A stretch of DNA of 64,000 bases from SABY01 sp964523795 (GTDB lineage: Bacteria > Bacteroidota > Bacteroidia > Bacteroidales > 4484-276), in assembly GCA_964523795.1 (NCBI GenBank), contig CAZGAO010000014.1:1-64000 (forward strand). Direction: 5' to 3'. Position numbers and translations under genes: made by a program. Shown in pieces: positions 18,220 through 26,188 of this stretch (position 1 is the first letter of the stretch; every line of letters begins with the position of its first letter). The notes under the pieces are model-generated. The model was not told where the DNA came from. It was given only the letters and a program-made list of their open reading frames with translations, and made no database searches.

Positions 18220-18906
18220 CTACTTGTTAAAATATTGCCGAAACAGGTTCAAACAATATGCTTTTCGTGTTTTCAATGTGTCTTTCCCCTTTTTTATTCC
18301 TGCTTCGGTTTCCTCGGTAATGTAGCCCATTTCGCTGGCAATAACTGCCGTATCCCTGAGCGGCAAAAACTCGCTTAGCATGAGCAATTTTTTACATGCC
18401 GGATTGCTTTTTTCCATTTCCAATAGAGCCTTAATCATCTTTTTCTGTATCTCGTTTAAATTATCATAGTCCAAAAAGTCTTCTGTGCAGCATTTCGTTT
18501 TTAATTTTTTAAAATAATTTCCTGACAGCTTAAAACGTTTTTTGATGTTAATCTTTAATTTCGATACGGTCTCATCATCAGCATATTTGAAATCGGGTGT
18601 TGCCTGAGGTGTTTCAATCTCAATTTCCTGACCCTTCTTTTTTTTGTTCGATCTCAGCATTGCAATCCAATCCCATTTTAACCGTCTAACAATAATAGCC
18701 TTGATGTTTTCATGCCGGTATCCTTTTCGGCATTTCAACAAAATCTTTAATAGCGCATCCTGAAGCAGGTCTTTTGCATCATCCGGGCTGCCCGAATTTT
18801 TCGTAACAAAACCAATAGCCACCGGCATCAAATCGCTGTACAACTCATTCCAAATTACTGCATCATTCGTTTTTATTCCGTTTAATAATCTGCTTGCGTC
18901 ATCCAT
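18220..18906 (-). CDS. ECF-like sigma-70 family RNA polymerase sigma factor
   Basis: The 228-aa protein has a sigma region 2 near residues 10-90: WNELYSDLMPVAIGFVTKN, then the DDAKDLLQDALLKILLKC helix that contacts core polymerase and the -10 element. After a charged linker, region 4 is seen as LPLRDTAVIASEMGYITEETEAGIKKGKDTLK with a helix-turn-helix. The linker is unusually long and Lys-rich (SNKKKKGQEIEIE to KLKTKCCTEDF), so it is larger than a typical 170-190 aa ECF factor. It is followed by a membrane protein gene (13 nt) and preceded on the same strand by the TPR-CHAT gene. A TTTTTAAACCTAA motif lies just upstream of its ATG. Confidence 0.82.
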   Translation of the reverse strand: MDDASRLLNGIKTNDAVIWNELYSDLMPVAIGFVTKNSGSPDDAKDLLQDALLKILLKCRKGYRHENIKAIIVRRLKWDWIAMLRSNKKKKGQEIEIETPQATPDFKYADDETVSKLKINIKKRFKLSGNYFKKLKTKCCTEDFLDYDNLNEIQKKMIKALLEMEKSNPACKKLLMLSEFLPLRDTAVIASEMGYITEETEAGIKKGKDTLKTRKAYCLNLFRQYFNK

Positions 18907-18940
18907 TTTAATGTCGTTTTTAGGTTTAAAAAGTAAACAT

Positions 18941-19057
18941 TCAGGATAAAAATAGACCGGGATTGGATATGATTACCGACAATACTTTGCGGGCATACCT
19001 GGTGTTTTCCATCAGGTATTTAAAGGCTTTGTAGTAAAGAGGGTTTATGATTTTCAT
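18941..19057 (-). pseudogene. 5' remnant of a PD-(D/E)XK (Rpn-like) transposase/nuclease gene
   Basis: A 38-codon frame reads MKIINPLYYKAFKYLMENTR followed by YARKVLSVIISNPGLFLS and then TGA. The pattern INPLYD-x-AFKYLM-x-N-x-x-A-x-K-V-LS is the N-terminus of the PD-(D/E)XK nuclease/putative transposase family of Bacteroidota, normally about 300 aa. Homology stops at about residue 31, where an unrelated tail leads to the stop, so the rest was deleted. A good -7 box lies upstream at 19096-19103. The fragment ends 34 nt before the sigma-factor start, so its promoter may now serve the sigma operon. Confidence 0.6.
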
Positions 19058-19095
19058 AATACTTTATTTTACTATTTGCAAATCAACTAACTACA

Positions 19096-19103
19096 CAAAG
19101 GTA
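19096..19103 (-). promoter_or_regulatory. -7 box upstream of the transposase remnant and sigma operon
   Basis: On the minus strand the sequence is TACCTTTG, an exact TAnnTTTG match. Transcription would start near 19090, about 33 nt before the remnant ATG at 19057. No clear -33 TTTG at standard spacing. Confidence 0.45.
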
Positions 19104-19208
19104 AAACAAATTGGCCTTATTGGTATTCTTTGATATGAGTTTTGTATTAATAGTTACACAGACTCCAAGTAATACAAAGTTCGTTTTGTGGTTTTTTAGC
19201 TGGTGAAA

Positions 19209-22200
19209 TCACTTTTCAGATCGAAACCCGCCAGGTTTTAATCCATTATTTTTCTTAACCATCAACACCAACAAAACCACCACCATTGCTGAAAATGCAA
19301 ATACCCAAAATCCCCTTGGTTTATCCTTAACTTGTTCTTTGCCCAAAAGCACAAAGCCACCCCAGTATGCCGGATGTCGGTAATCCAGCGTATTGAACCT
19401 CAAAAACTGAATGCTCTTATCGAAGGCCTCTGTTTTGCTATCGCCCGAAAGCCAGTGGGTGTAAAACTTGCGCATAAACAATTGCGTGGCCCGGTCGTCA
19501 ACCTTCCACAGGCTCATAATGATGTTTTCGGCACCGGCATACTTAAAAGCCCGCTGCAGACCGAAAACACCCTCACCCGGAATGATTTCGCCCAGCCCGC
19601 TTTCGCAGGCACTTAGCACCACCAGTTTTGTGGAATTCAGGTTCAAGTTGCTCACCTCATAAGCCGTTAGTATTCCATCCTGCGAAATATCGTTTATGTT
19701 GTTTCTTTCGGATAAGCTCTTGTTGGCATTGGCCAGATAAAGCCCGGAGCAGAAAAGCGGATTGATTGGCAATGCAAAATCATGGTCAAGGGATCGGCTA
19801 TCGCGTTTTTTTTCAGATAGCGGATTCCGGCCGTTAAAAAAGCCGTGGGTAGAAATATGCAGTATCCCGGGATTGTCCACGGTTTTTATTATTTCTTCGG
19901 TAGCATTTTCGGCGATATACAATTGGGTTTGCCAGTTAAGGTCGGTCAAAAGGCTGTCGATGTAGCGCAGCTCGTAGGCCGACATGGGCAAGGCACTTAG
20001 CTTATCCGATCGCAGCTTTGTTGGGCTATTGTTTGCTGCCGTAGTCGAATTACTTTGCTGGCTGATCGAAAAATCAGGAGCACCGATCAGCACGGCCATC
20101 ATATTTGTAGGAGCTTTAATTTCGGTTTGCTCCATAAAATCGTTTGCGCAACTTAGCAGCACGAGCTGATGATTTTCGTAAACATACTCTCTGTTTTCAC
20201 AAAGTAAAGCCGCGACATTAATTTTGTTGTAAACACCATCTGGCAGCAGGTAAACAGTTTCTTTATCTTTTACAGCCTGCTCAATTTTTGCCCAATAGTT
20301 CAAATAAGCAGCGGTGTCATCATAGCGGATACTTGAAGAATTGTAGCCCCGGTAAATATTTTGGATGTACTGCTCGTATTGTTCATTTTCCAGATATTCG
20401 CCATTATTCAATACAAGCATTTGCGGGTTTTCATCCTTACGGCCCGAAACCACAAGGGCGGCATATTTTATCGAATCCTGATTCTGTAAACGCACAATCT
20501 GAACAAAGGCTTCATCTTTTTCTAATGCCGATTGAAATTCCTGCCAGGTGTATCTTTTCCGGTTATGCTGCTTTGCAAATACCGCCGATTGCTGCGTCAG
20601 TTCTTTTTCGAGTATGTTTGCATGGCCTTCAATCGAATCCCGGTTTATCCCACGTTTTTCGATTTCACCTTTTGTTAATGTGTAAATATTGGCAAGGTAT
20701 TCTTTGGTGTTTATCCATTCGTTGTACTTTTCCCTGAAACCATTATTGGCTGTATCAGCCAGCCCAAATGCCTTCATTTTTTTTGAGGAAGTCAAAATCA
20801 ATCCCTTCAAAAATAAGTTGTAATCAAACATAAGGCCCGTAATATTTTCATCCTGATTGCAATAATCCAGGGCAAAAGCATTGAAACGGGCAATATTCTC
20901 CTGAAAAGTAGCCAGGTATTTTTGCTTTTCGTTGGATGAAAGGAAATCAAAATTCTGATAAATATTCCCGATAAATAATTCCATCGACTCCACGAACAGT
21001 TGTTCAGCTTCCTCTTCTCGGCCTTGCATCGAAAGCACTTCCGCCAGCGAATTTAGTGAGTTGATATAATTCTTATGGCTTTTATCATAATACAAGTCGG
21101 CAATTCGGAGTGATGCTCTGTATTGCGCTTCCGCCGAATCATAATTATGTATTGCCAGATAAACATCGCCCATCAGGCGTAACTGAGCCACCAGATTAAT
21201 GTGGTCGGGATTTGTATTTTTTAGGGTTTGGTTGGATTCTGCCAAAATTGACAATGCCTGTTCGTATTCCTTTTTTTCGAGATGTATTTTTGCCAATCGT
21301 CTCATTAGCGAAATATGAATATCATGGCTGGTAGCAACCAATGTATCGGCGATGGACAGACCCTTGCTACAAAGTAATTCTGCCTGATTTAAATCGCCTC
21401 TGCGCAATGAAACTTCGGCCAGGTTGACCAACACATAAACATAGCCCAGCGTTTTATCATCATTATTTTCATAAATTGATTTGGCTTTCAGCAATTGCTT
21501 TTCCGCCTTTTGCAAATTTCCGGTTAGTGTGTAAACCGTTGCCAGGCTATTCAAATCGGTGGCAACATAGACATGTTGCTCTCCATAATTTTTCGAATCC
21601 ATGGCTCTGACTTCCTGAAAAAACTTTTCCGCCTTATCGTATTCCCCCATTTCCCTATACATTGCGGCGAGATTGTGCAATATTGGTGCTTTTTCGGGGT
21701 GATATTCTTCTAATAGCAGGTCGTTAATTTGTTTTGATTTAATGTAGTATTTTTCGACCATCGACAAATTCCCTGTTGTCATAAAGTGCGAACCATAACT
21801 GTTTAGGAAAAACGCATAATTGATGCTATCCGTAATTATTTCCTTCCGGTCATAAATTGATGCTGCTTTGGAAGCACATTCTCCAGCTTTTTCGTACAAG
21901 CCCATTTCGGTGTACAAAAGGGTTATAGTTCCCAGCGAAGCAAGGTAATCGTTGCTTTCTTCTCCTTTCAGCTTTTTATCAAGCGCACAGGATTGGAGCA
22001 TTCCTTTTTCGGCCAAGCTGAAATCACTGTTATAATAATACATTTTAGCCAACTCCAAGACGAAAAAACTATAATTGGAATCGGGGGGAGTTTCAAAGTT
22101 TTCATACCCCGTAACTTTTTGTTTCAGGTATGCTATCCCACCATCATAATCACCCAAAAAAATGTAGGAGTCAATTTTTTCGCACTCTTTTTCGTAGTCG

Positions 22201-22283
22201 AACAGATCTTGTGCAAATACTGCTGTATGTATTGATATGACAGCAATGCAAAACATGAAGAGGGGGCTTTTCAAGGCTTTCAT
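19209..22283 (-). CDS. Periplasmic, membrane-anchored TPR-CHAT (caspase-like) protein
   Basis: The product is 1024 aa from ATG 22283; the in-frame TTG at 22292 is a poorer start. Signal peptide to about residue 25 (AVFAQ), then roughly nine tetratricopeptide repeats (about 35-430, e.g. LHNLAAMYREMGEYDKAEKFF), a helical linker, and a C-terminal CHAT domain. The catalytic dyad is present: His813 in HISTHGFFNG and Cys893 in VLSACESGLGE, followed by GVFGLQRAFKYAGAENIIMS. A final transmembrane helix (about 995-1012, AFSAMVVVLLVLMV) and a basic tail place the CHAT domain in the periplasm on the inner membrane. CHAT domains are clan CD cysteine proteases. The sigma and anti-sigma-like genes follow on the same strand. 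Confidence 0.9.
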   Translation of the reverse strand: MKALKSPLFMFCIAVISIHTAVFAQDLFDYEKECEKIDSYIFLGDYDGGIAYLKQKVTGYENFETPPDSNYSFFVLELAKMYYYNSDFSLAEKGMLQSCALDKKLKGEESNDYLASLGTITLLYTEMGLYEKAGECASKAASIYDRKEIITDSINYAFFLNSYGSHFMTTGNLSMVEKYYIKSKQINDLLLEEYHPEKAPILHNLAAMYREMGEYDKAEKFFQEVRAMDSKNYGEQHVYVATDLNSLATVYTLTGNLQKAEKQLLKAKSIYENNDDKTLGYVYVLVNLAEVSLRRGDLNQAELLCSKGLSIADTLVATSHDIHISLMRRLAKIHLEKKEYEQALSILAESNQTLKNTNPDHINLVAQLRLMGDVYLAIHNYDSAEAQYRASLRIADLYYDKSHKNYINSLNSLAEVLSMQGREEEAEQLFVESMELFIGNIYQNFDFLSSNEKQKYLATFQENIARFNAFALDYCNQDENITGLMFDYNLFLKGLILTSSKKMKAFGLADTANNGFREKYNEWINTKEYLANIYTLTKGEIEKRGINRDSIEGHANILEKELTQQSAVFAKQHNRKRYTWQEFQSALEKDEAFVQIVRLQNQDSIKYAALVVSGRKDENPQMLVLNNGEYLENEQYEQYIQNIYRGYNSSSIRYDDTAAYLNYWAKIEQAVKDKETVYLLPDGVYNKINVAALLCENREYVYENHQLVLLSCANDFMEQTEIKAPTNMMAVLIGAPDFSISQQSNSTTAANNSPTKLRSDKLSALPMSAYELRYIDSLLTDLNWQTQLYIAENATEEIIKTVDNPGILHISTHGFFNGRNPLSEKKRDSRSLDHDFALPINPLFCSGLYLANANKSLSERNNINDISQDGILTAYEVSNLNLNSTKLVVLSACESGLGEIIPGEGVFGLQRAFKYAGAENIIMSLWKVDDRATQLFMRKFYTHWLSGDSKTEAFDKSIQFLRFNTLDYRHPAYWGGFVLLGKEQVKDKPRGFWVFAFSAMVVVLLVLMVKKNNGLKPGGFRSEK

Positions 22284-22384
22284 AGGGAACAATTTTAAGA
22301 ACGAATGGGTAAGGCATGTTTACTTTTTCTGTCGGCCTTCGATGCTATAATATGAACACAGCAACAGAATGTCAAAAGTAATAA

Positions 22385-22407
22385 TTTTTTAAACCTAACA
22401 AAAGGAG
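22385..22407 (+). promoter_or_regulatory. Leader motif shared with the sigma gene, plus an unusual Shine-Dalgarno
   Basis: TTTTTAAACCTAA at 22386-22398 is repeated exactly on the minus strand ahead of the sigma gene (18932-18920), in each case 13-17 nt before the ATG. It is followed by AGGAG at 22403-22407, 8 nt before ATG 22416; Shine-Dalgarno sequences this good are rare in Bacteroidota. Confidence 0.4.
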
Positions 22408-22415
22408 AAAGAAAC

Positions 22416-23123
22416 ATGAGGACAAAAACTCGCACATCAGCGAAAAATGAAAAAACATCAGGCACGAAAAAAGCAGCTTTGCTATTCGTGCTGATTTTTG
22501 CGATGGGTACATTTATTAACGTTAGTGCCCAGGATGCCCCGCCTACTCCCAAAAACCGAACCCTGAGCAAGGGCTTTAGCATCAAAGTTCAATACGGAAT
22601 CCCATCCAAAGAGTATGGAACTTACAAGCCGGTAGATAGCGAGTATAAGTATGGAATTACTTATGGCTTGCAAATGGGGAGCCAGTGGTACATTAGCCCG
22701 ATGGAAAAATTGGGCTTTGGCATTATGGTAAACTGGTTCGATTTTTCCGCTGCAGCAAAATCCTATGATGACGAATCCAGGGCAACCATCGATGCTTCTT
22801 TCCTGGAGATTGGACCCATTGCTACTTATGCCCTAAACAGCGAAATGGCCATCGACCTGTATTACAACCTCCGGCCAACCGTCATCATCAATATGGAAAC
22901 ATGGGAAAGCAGTTGGGGTGGCCAACATGGAAAGCACAGCGACACCTGGGAAGGCGTAGGCGTAACCCATGCCATAGGTAGCGGATTCAGGTGGAGAGCA
23001 CTTTCGGTGGGTATGGAAACGGTGTTTGGCAGTGTTAACGACACGGATGATTTATTGAGCAGCGATGAATCATATAAGATGAAAGCCAACTGTTTCAGGT
23101 TTTTGATTGGGGTGAAGTTTTGA
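22416..23123 (+). CDS. Predicted outer-membrane beta-barrel protein
   Basis: The 235-aa product has a basic N-terminus and a signal peptide (ALLFVLIFAMGTFINVSAQ, cleavage near residue 39). The mature part alternates short amphipathic strands (FSIKVQYGIPS, YGITYGLQMGSQWYI, FGIMVNWFDF, SFLEIGPIATYAL, MAIDLYYNLRPTVII) and ends in CFRFLIGVKF, a terminal aromatic as required for BAM-dependent barrels. About eight strands fit the length. No close family is recognised; small barrels of this type are adhesins, porins or structural proteins. It is divergent from the TPR-CHAT gene and shares a leader motif with the sigma gene. Confidence 0.65.
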   Translation: MRTKTRTSAKNEKTSGTKKAALLFVLIFAMGTFINVSAQDAPPTPKNRTLSKGFSIKVQYGIPSKEYGTYKPVDSEYKYGITYGLQMGSQWYISPMEKLGFGIMVNWFDFSAAAKSYDDESRATIDASFLEIGPIATYALNSEMAIDLYYNLRPTVIINMETWESSWGGQHGKHSDTWEGVGVTHAIGSGFRWRALSVGMETVFGSVNDTDDLLSSDESYKMKANCFRFLIGVKF

Positions 23124-23231
23124 TTCAATCCAAATAGAAATGACAGCTAATAAAAAATATTTTGCATCATCGTTCCAATTCGGACATCCACATTTGTATA
23201 TAATAGAAATTATTAATAATAGAAGATCATC

Positions 23232-23777
23232 ATGAAAAAACTCACAGCTTATTTAGCAGTTACACTGGTTTTTGCAATTATTTCATTATCGGTATCCGGG
23301 CAAAAAAAGTACCTGAATCCCGATAAGCAATACTCAATTGCAAAAATTTACAAAAAGAATTATAAAACAATAAAGGTTGGCTCATTGAAGCAAGTTAACG
23401 ATTCAACCATTTCATTTGTGAATAGAACATCGCAAGCCACCGAAGAACTATCAGTTGATCAGGTCAGATACTTCTCCGTAAAGGATGGAACCAAAGCACT
23501 GTCATTCGGATTGTATGGAGCCGGGGTGGGAGCATTAGCTGTTCTATTTGCAGTTGGAGATGTATATGGTAATCCAAATCTTGAATTCAGAGACAACCTG
23601 GGTTTGCGCATTGTTTTGATAGTAGGAGGATGTGGAGCGATTGGAGCAGGCATTGGTGCTTTAACACCCAAATGGAAGCGAATGTACGTTCGAAAGAATA
23701 GTAGCGCAGCATCTCTAATGATTTATCCGGCAGTTTATAAAGATTATTACTGTGTAGGCCTAACACTTAACTTTTAA
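23232..23777 (+). CDS. Secreted protein with glycine-rich membrane segments, function unknown
   Basis: The 181-aa product has a signal peptide (MKKLTAYLAVTLVFAIISLSVSGQ). Residues 25-85 look like a small soluble domain (KTIKVGSLKQVNDSTISFVN, VDQVRYFSVKDGTKA). Two hydrophobic glycine-rich segments follow (LYGAGVGALAVLFAV and IVLIVGGCGAIGAGIGAL), and the protein ends in a strand YYCVGLTLNF with terminal Phe. The layout resembles glycine-zipper proteins of the envelope. I recognise no family. It precedes the propeller-type gene by 11 nt and so belongs to the 22.4-25.7 kb group of secreted proteins. Confidence 0.6.
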   Translation: MKKLTAYLAVTLVFAIISLSVSGQKKYLNPDKQYSIAKIYKKNYKTIKVGSLKQVNDSTISFVNRTSQATEELSVDQVRYFSVKDGTKALSFGLYGAGVGALAVLFAVGDVYGNPNLEFRDNLGLRIVLIVGGCGAIGAGIGALTPKWKRMYVRKNSSAASLMIYPAVYKDYYCVGLTLNF

Positions 23778-23788
23778 CACCAAAAGAA

Positions 23789-25138
23789 ATGAAAAAATTT
23801 GCAATAATGATTATTATCCAGATTCTTGTCATGACTAGTTTCGTCTTTCCGCAAGGGAATATGATAATGAACGGAGAAAAAAAACAATTAAGGGGCGGGC
23901 AAATTTTAGATATTGAAGAAGATGGTTTTGGGAACATTTGGATTATTTCGGGATCAATCGAAGTTAAAATGAATGGCACAATGACAGACAAGGGTCATTT
24001 GTGCGTCTATACACCCAAAGGTGAATGGCTCTATTTTAAAGACAACAAAGAAGTCAATAAACAAAAATTCACTAAGCTGCAATGCGAAAACAATAATATC
24101 ATATCTTGTTATACAGATAATGGGATGTTCACTTATGATGGAGCTACATGGAAGAACCTTACAAAAAAATCAATTGATAAAGAATTTGAAATCCCTCGAA
24201 AAACATTCATTTATTCGATTACACGAGATACGATGAACAGAACATGGGTAGAAACCAGTAAAGGTTTATTGCTTTATGAAAAAGATAACTTTAAAAGATA
24301 TCTGGAGGAAATTAATTTTTACGATGAATGGACCTATTTTTCAAAAGGACATGTTTACTCAAAAGAAGGGATTTATCAATTTGTTGATGAAGAATTTGTA
24401 AAAATTACTGAGACTGACTATAAAAATTTCAGGTTTGCTGGAAACGATAAACAAAATACTAGTTGGTATTTCAGGACTTTCAAGGAAAAAAAGGATTTGG
24501 TCTTTACCGTTTCTTGTTTCAGCAATAATACTTTTAAAGAATTTGATTACGAACTACCTTGTGGTTGGTCGATTTATGATGGCATATACATATTTCCTAA
24601 ATTCCAATTCATGCAGGATAGTTCCATATTTATCACTTCTGGAGATTTTATTGGCTTCATGAAAAATGGTGTCTTATCAGAATTACCTTTCGAGAAGCTG
24701 GAGATACCTTTTGAGTATAGTTTTGGAAATGTTGCATTTGATAATAAAAGCATATACTTTATCAGTTATAACACAGGAAAGGTGGAGCGGGACAGTCCAT
24801 ATAAAAACACTCACGTGTTCCTGCTAAAATACAATGGATTAGACTTTGAACTTTATTTGCCAAAAAATGAAATATTTAAATCCAAGCAAACAATAATTCG
24901 TGACATCCATTTTGATTTAAAGGGTAATTTATGGTTAACATCCGGAAACCCTCAAAAGATTAGGTTTGCCGATAATAGATCATTTATTGCAAAAATCACA
25001 TCACCAGAGGATTTAGAAATTTTTGATAATTCACACGACAACAATCAAAGTTTTTATTCTATAATATTTGAAGACAGCCAGGGGCGAGTTTGGATCGGAT
25101 CTTCACGGGATGGAATTTTTATGTATCAATATAATTAA
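23789..25138 (+). CDS. Secreted protein with two-component-regulator-type propeller repeats
   Basis: The 449-aa product has a signal peptide (MKKFAIMIIIQILVMTSFVFPQG). Several stretches match the Reg_prop repeat pattern I-x-x-D-x-x-G-x-x-W-I/V-G/S: ILDIEEDGFGNIWIISGS, DIHFDLKGNLWLTSG, and at the C-terminus IIFEDSQGRVWIGSSRDGIFMY. Such repeats form seven-bladed propellers in the sensor part of hybrid two-component systems, but no kinase domain follows here, so this is a free-standing propeller of unknown ligand. The gene is AT-rich. It lies 11 nt after the preceding gene and 11 nt before the next, indicating an operon. Confidence 0.65.
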   Translation: MKKFAIMIIIQILVMTSFVFPQGNMIMNGEKKQLRGGQILDIEEDGFGNIWIISGSIEVKMNGTMTDKGHLCVYTPKGEWLYFKDNKEVNKQKFTKLQCENNNIISCYTDNGMFTYDGATWKNLTKKSIDKEFEIPRKTFIYSITRDTMNRTWVETSKGLLLYEKDNFKRYLEEINFYDEWTYFSKGHVYSKEGIYQFVDEEFVKITETDYKNFRFAGNDKQNTSWYFRTFKEKKDLVFTVSCFSNNTFKEFDYELPCGWSIYDGIYIFPKFQFMQDSSIFITSGDFIGFMKNGVLSELPFEKLEIPFEYSFGNVAFDNKSIYFISYNTGKVERDSPYKNTHVFLLKYNGLDFELYLPKNEIFKSKQTIIRDIHFDLKGNLWLTSGNPQKIRFADNRSFIAKITSPEDLEIFDNSHDNNQSFYSIIFEDSQGRVWIGSSRDGIFMYQYN

Positions 25139-25149
25139 AAATTAAAATT

Positions 25150-25737
25150 ATGAAAAAAGTAACAGTATTATTGTTTTGTGCAGGTCTTATAATTTGCAAC
25201 ATTTCAACTGCACAATGTAAATTTAAAAGCATTAAAAAATATGCCAAATTTGCAAAATCAGAAGATTGCTCCATAAAGGTCGATATTGCTACAAAGCCAA
25301 AAGTACTATTCGACAAATCATTACCGGTAAATAAAGCTTATGCAAGCTTTGTAAAATCAGGAGAGGATTTCTATTTGTTTTTTTTACTGCAGAAAGGGTA
25401 CAGTTCAAAATTTGAAATACGCGAAAATAATTCACTTGATCTGGTATTTGATGGCAATGAACCACTTTCGCTATTCCCTTGTGGAAACTTTAAAGGAAAG
25501 ACACCAATAGGCACCATTTATAATATTGGTTGTTTTTACAAAATCACAAAGGAGCAAATTAAACAAATTGCCGGGAATGATGCAGTCGATATGATTTTGC
25601 TTCATTTTACATCCGATAAAAAATTATCCGGTGAGATGATAGATGAAGATGGAAGTACATTTTTTGAATATAAAATTCATTCTGCCAGTTTTGCTGATAA
25701 CGCCCCAAAAGCTGCCACTTGCATCCTAACTAAATAA
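25150..25737 (+). CDS. Small secreted protein of unknown function
   Basis: The 195-aa product has a signal peptide (MKKVTVLLFCAGLIICNISTAQ). The mature part is mixed alpha/beta with a Lys-rich N-terminus and a motif LFPCGNFKGKTPIGTIYNIGC. Residues ITKEQIKQIAGNDAVDMILLHFTSD suggest a compact domain. No catalytic pattern is evident and I do not recognise a family. It is the last gene of the group and is AT-rich like its neighbours. Confidence 0.55.
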   Translation: MKKVTVLLFCAGLIICNISTAQCKFKSIKKYAKFAKSEDCSIKVDIATKPKVLFDKSLPVNKAYASFVKSGEDFYLFFLLQKGYSSKFEIRENNSLDLVFDGNEPLSLFPCGNFKGKTPIGTIYNIGCFYKITKEQIKQIAGNDAVDMILLHFTSDKKLSGEMIDEDGSTFFEYKIHSASFADNAPKAATCILTK

Positions 25738-25896
25738 TTCGAGCCATGTAAAAACACATGAAGCGTTTTAATGGAGTATTAGGAATGTTCAAAAAAACCT
25801 GTGGTATCTTGCTTGCATTTCCAATAATCCTTCGATATTCTATCAAATGCTTCGCATTAAAATAAAACATTTTAAAAACATTAAAAACGAGAAATT

Positions 25897-26016
25897 ATGA
25901 AAAATCTAAATCTTATCATTTCGGGCTTGCTTATCATTAGCCTGGCTTTCGGGCAAGTAAATAAAGATTTGATTCTTGTAACTTACGCTATTATCAATGG
26001 TAATGCCAGTGATTAA
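25897..26016 (+). CDS. 39-residue secreted peptide or truncated gene
   Basis: ATG 25897 opens a frame of 39 codons to TAA 26014-26016. Residues 1-20 (MKNLNLIISGLLIISLAFGQ) are a textbook signal peptide with an A-x-G-Q cleavage site, leaving about 19 residues (VNKDLILVTYAIINGNASD). It may be a genuine short peptide or the 5' remnant of a deleted secreted-protein gene. The surrounding spacer (25738-26188) otherwise holds only a small hairpin (AATGC-TTC-GCATT, 25846-25858). Confidence 0.35.
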   Translation: MKNLNLIISGLLIISLAFGQVNKDLILVTYAIINGNASD

Positions 26017-26188
26017 AAAACAATGGGGCAGTTTATGGAGCATAGCTAACATAAGAATGGTTTGGGAATAAAAGCACTGCTTTTTTGTAATAAAGCGACA
26101 TATTATATTATGAATTTTTATTATCTGCTTGATTAATAGTTACTATCTTTACACACAAAAATTAAAAAAAGAATATGAAAGGCACATT

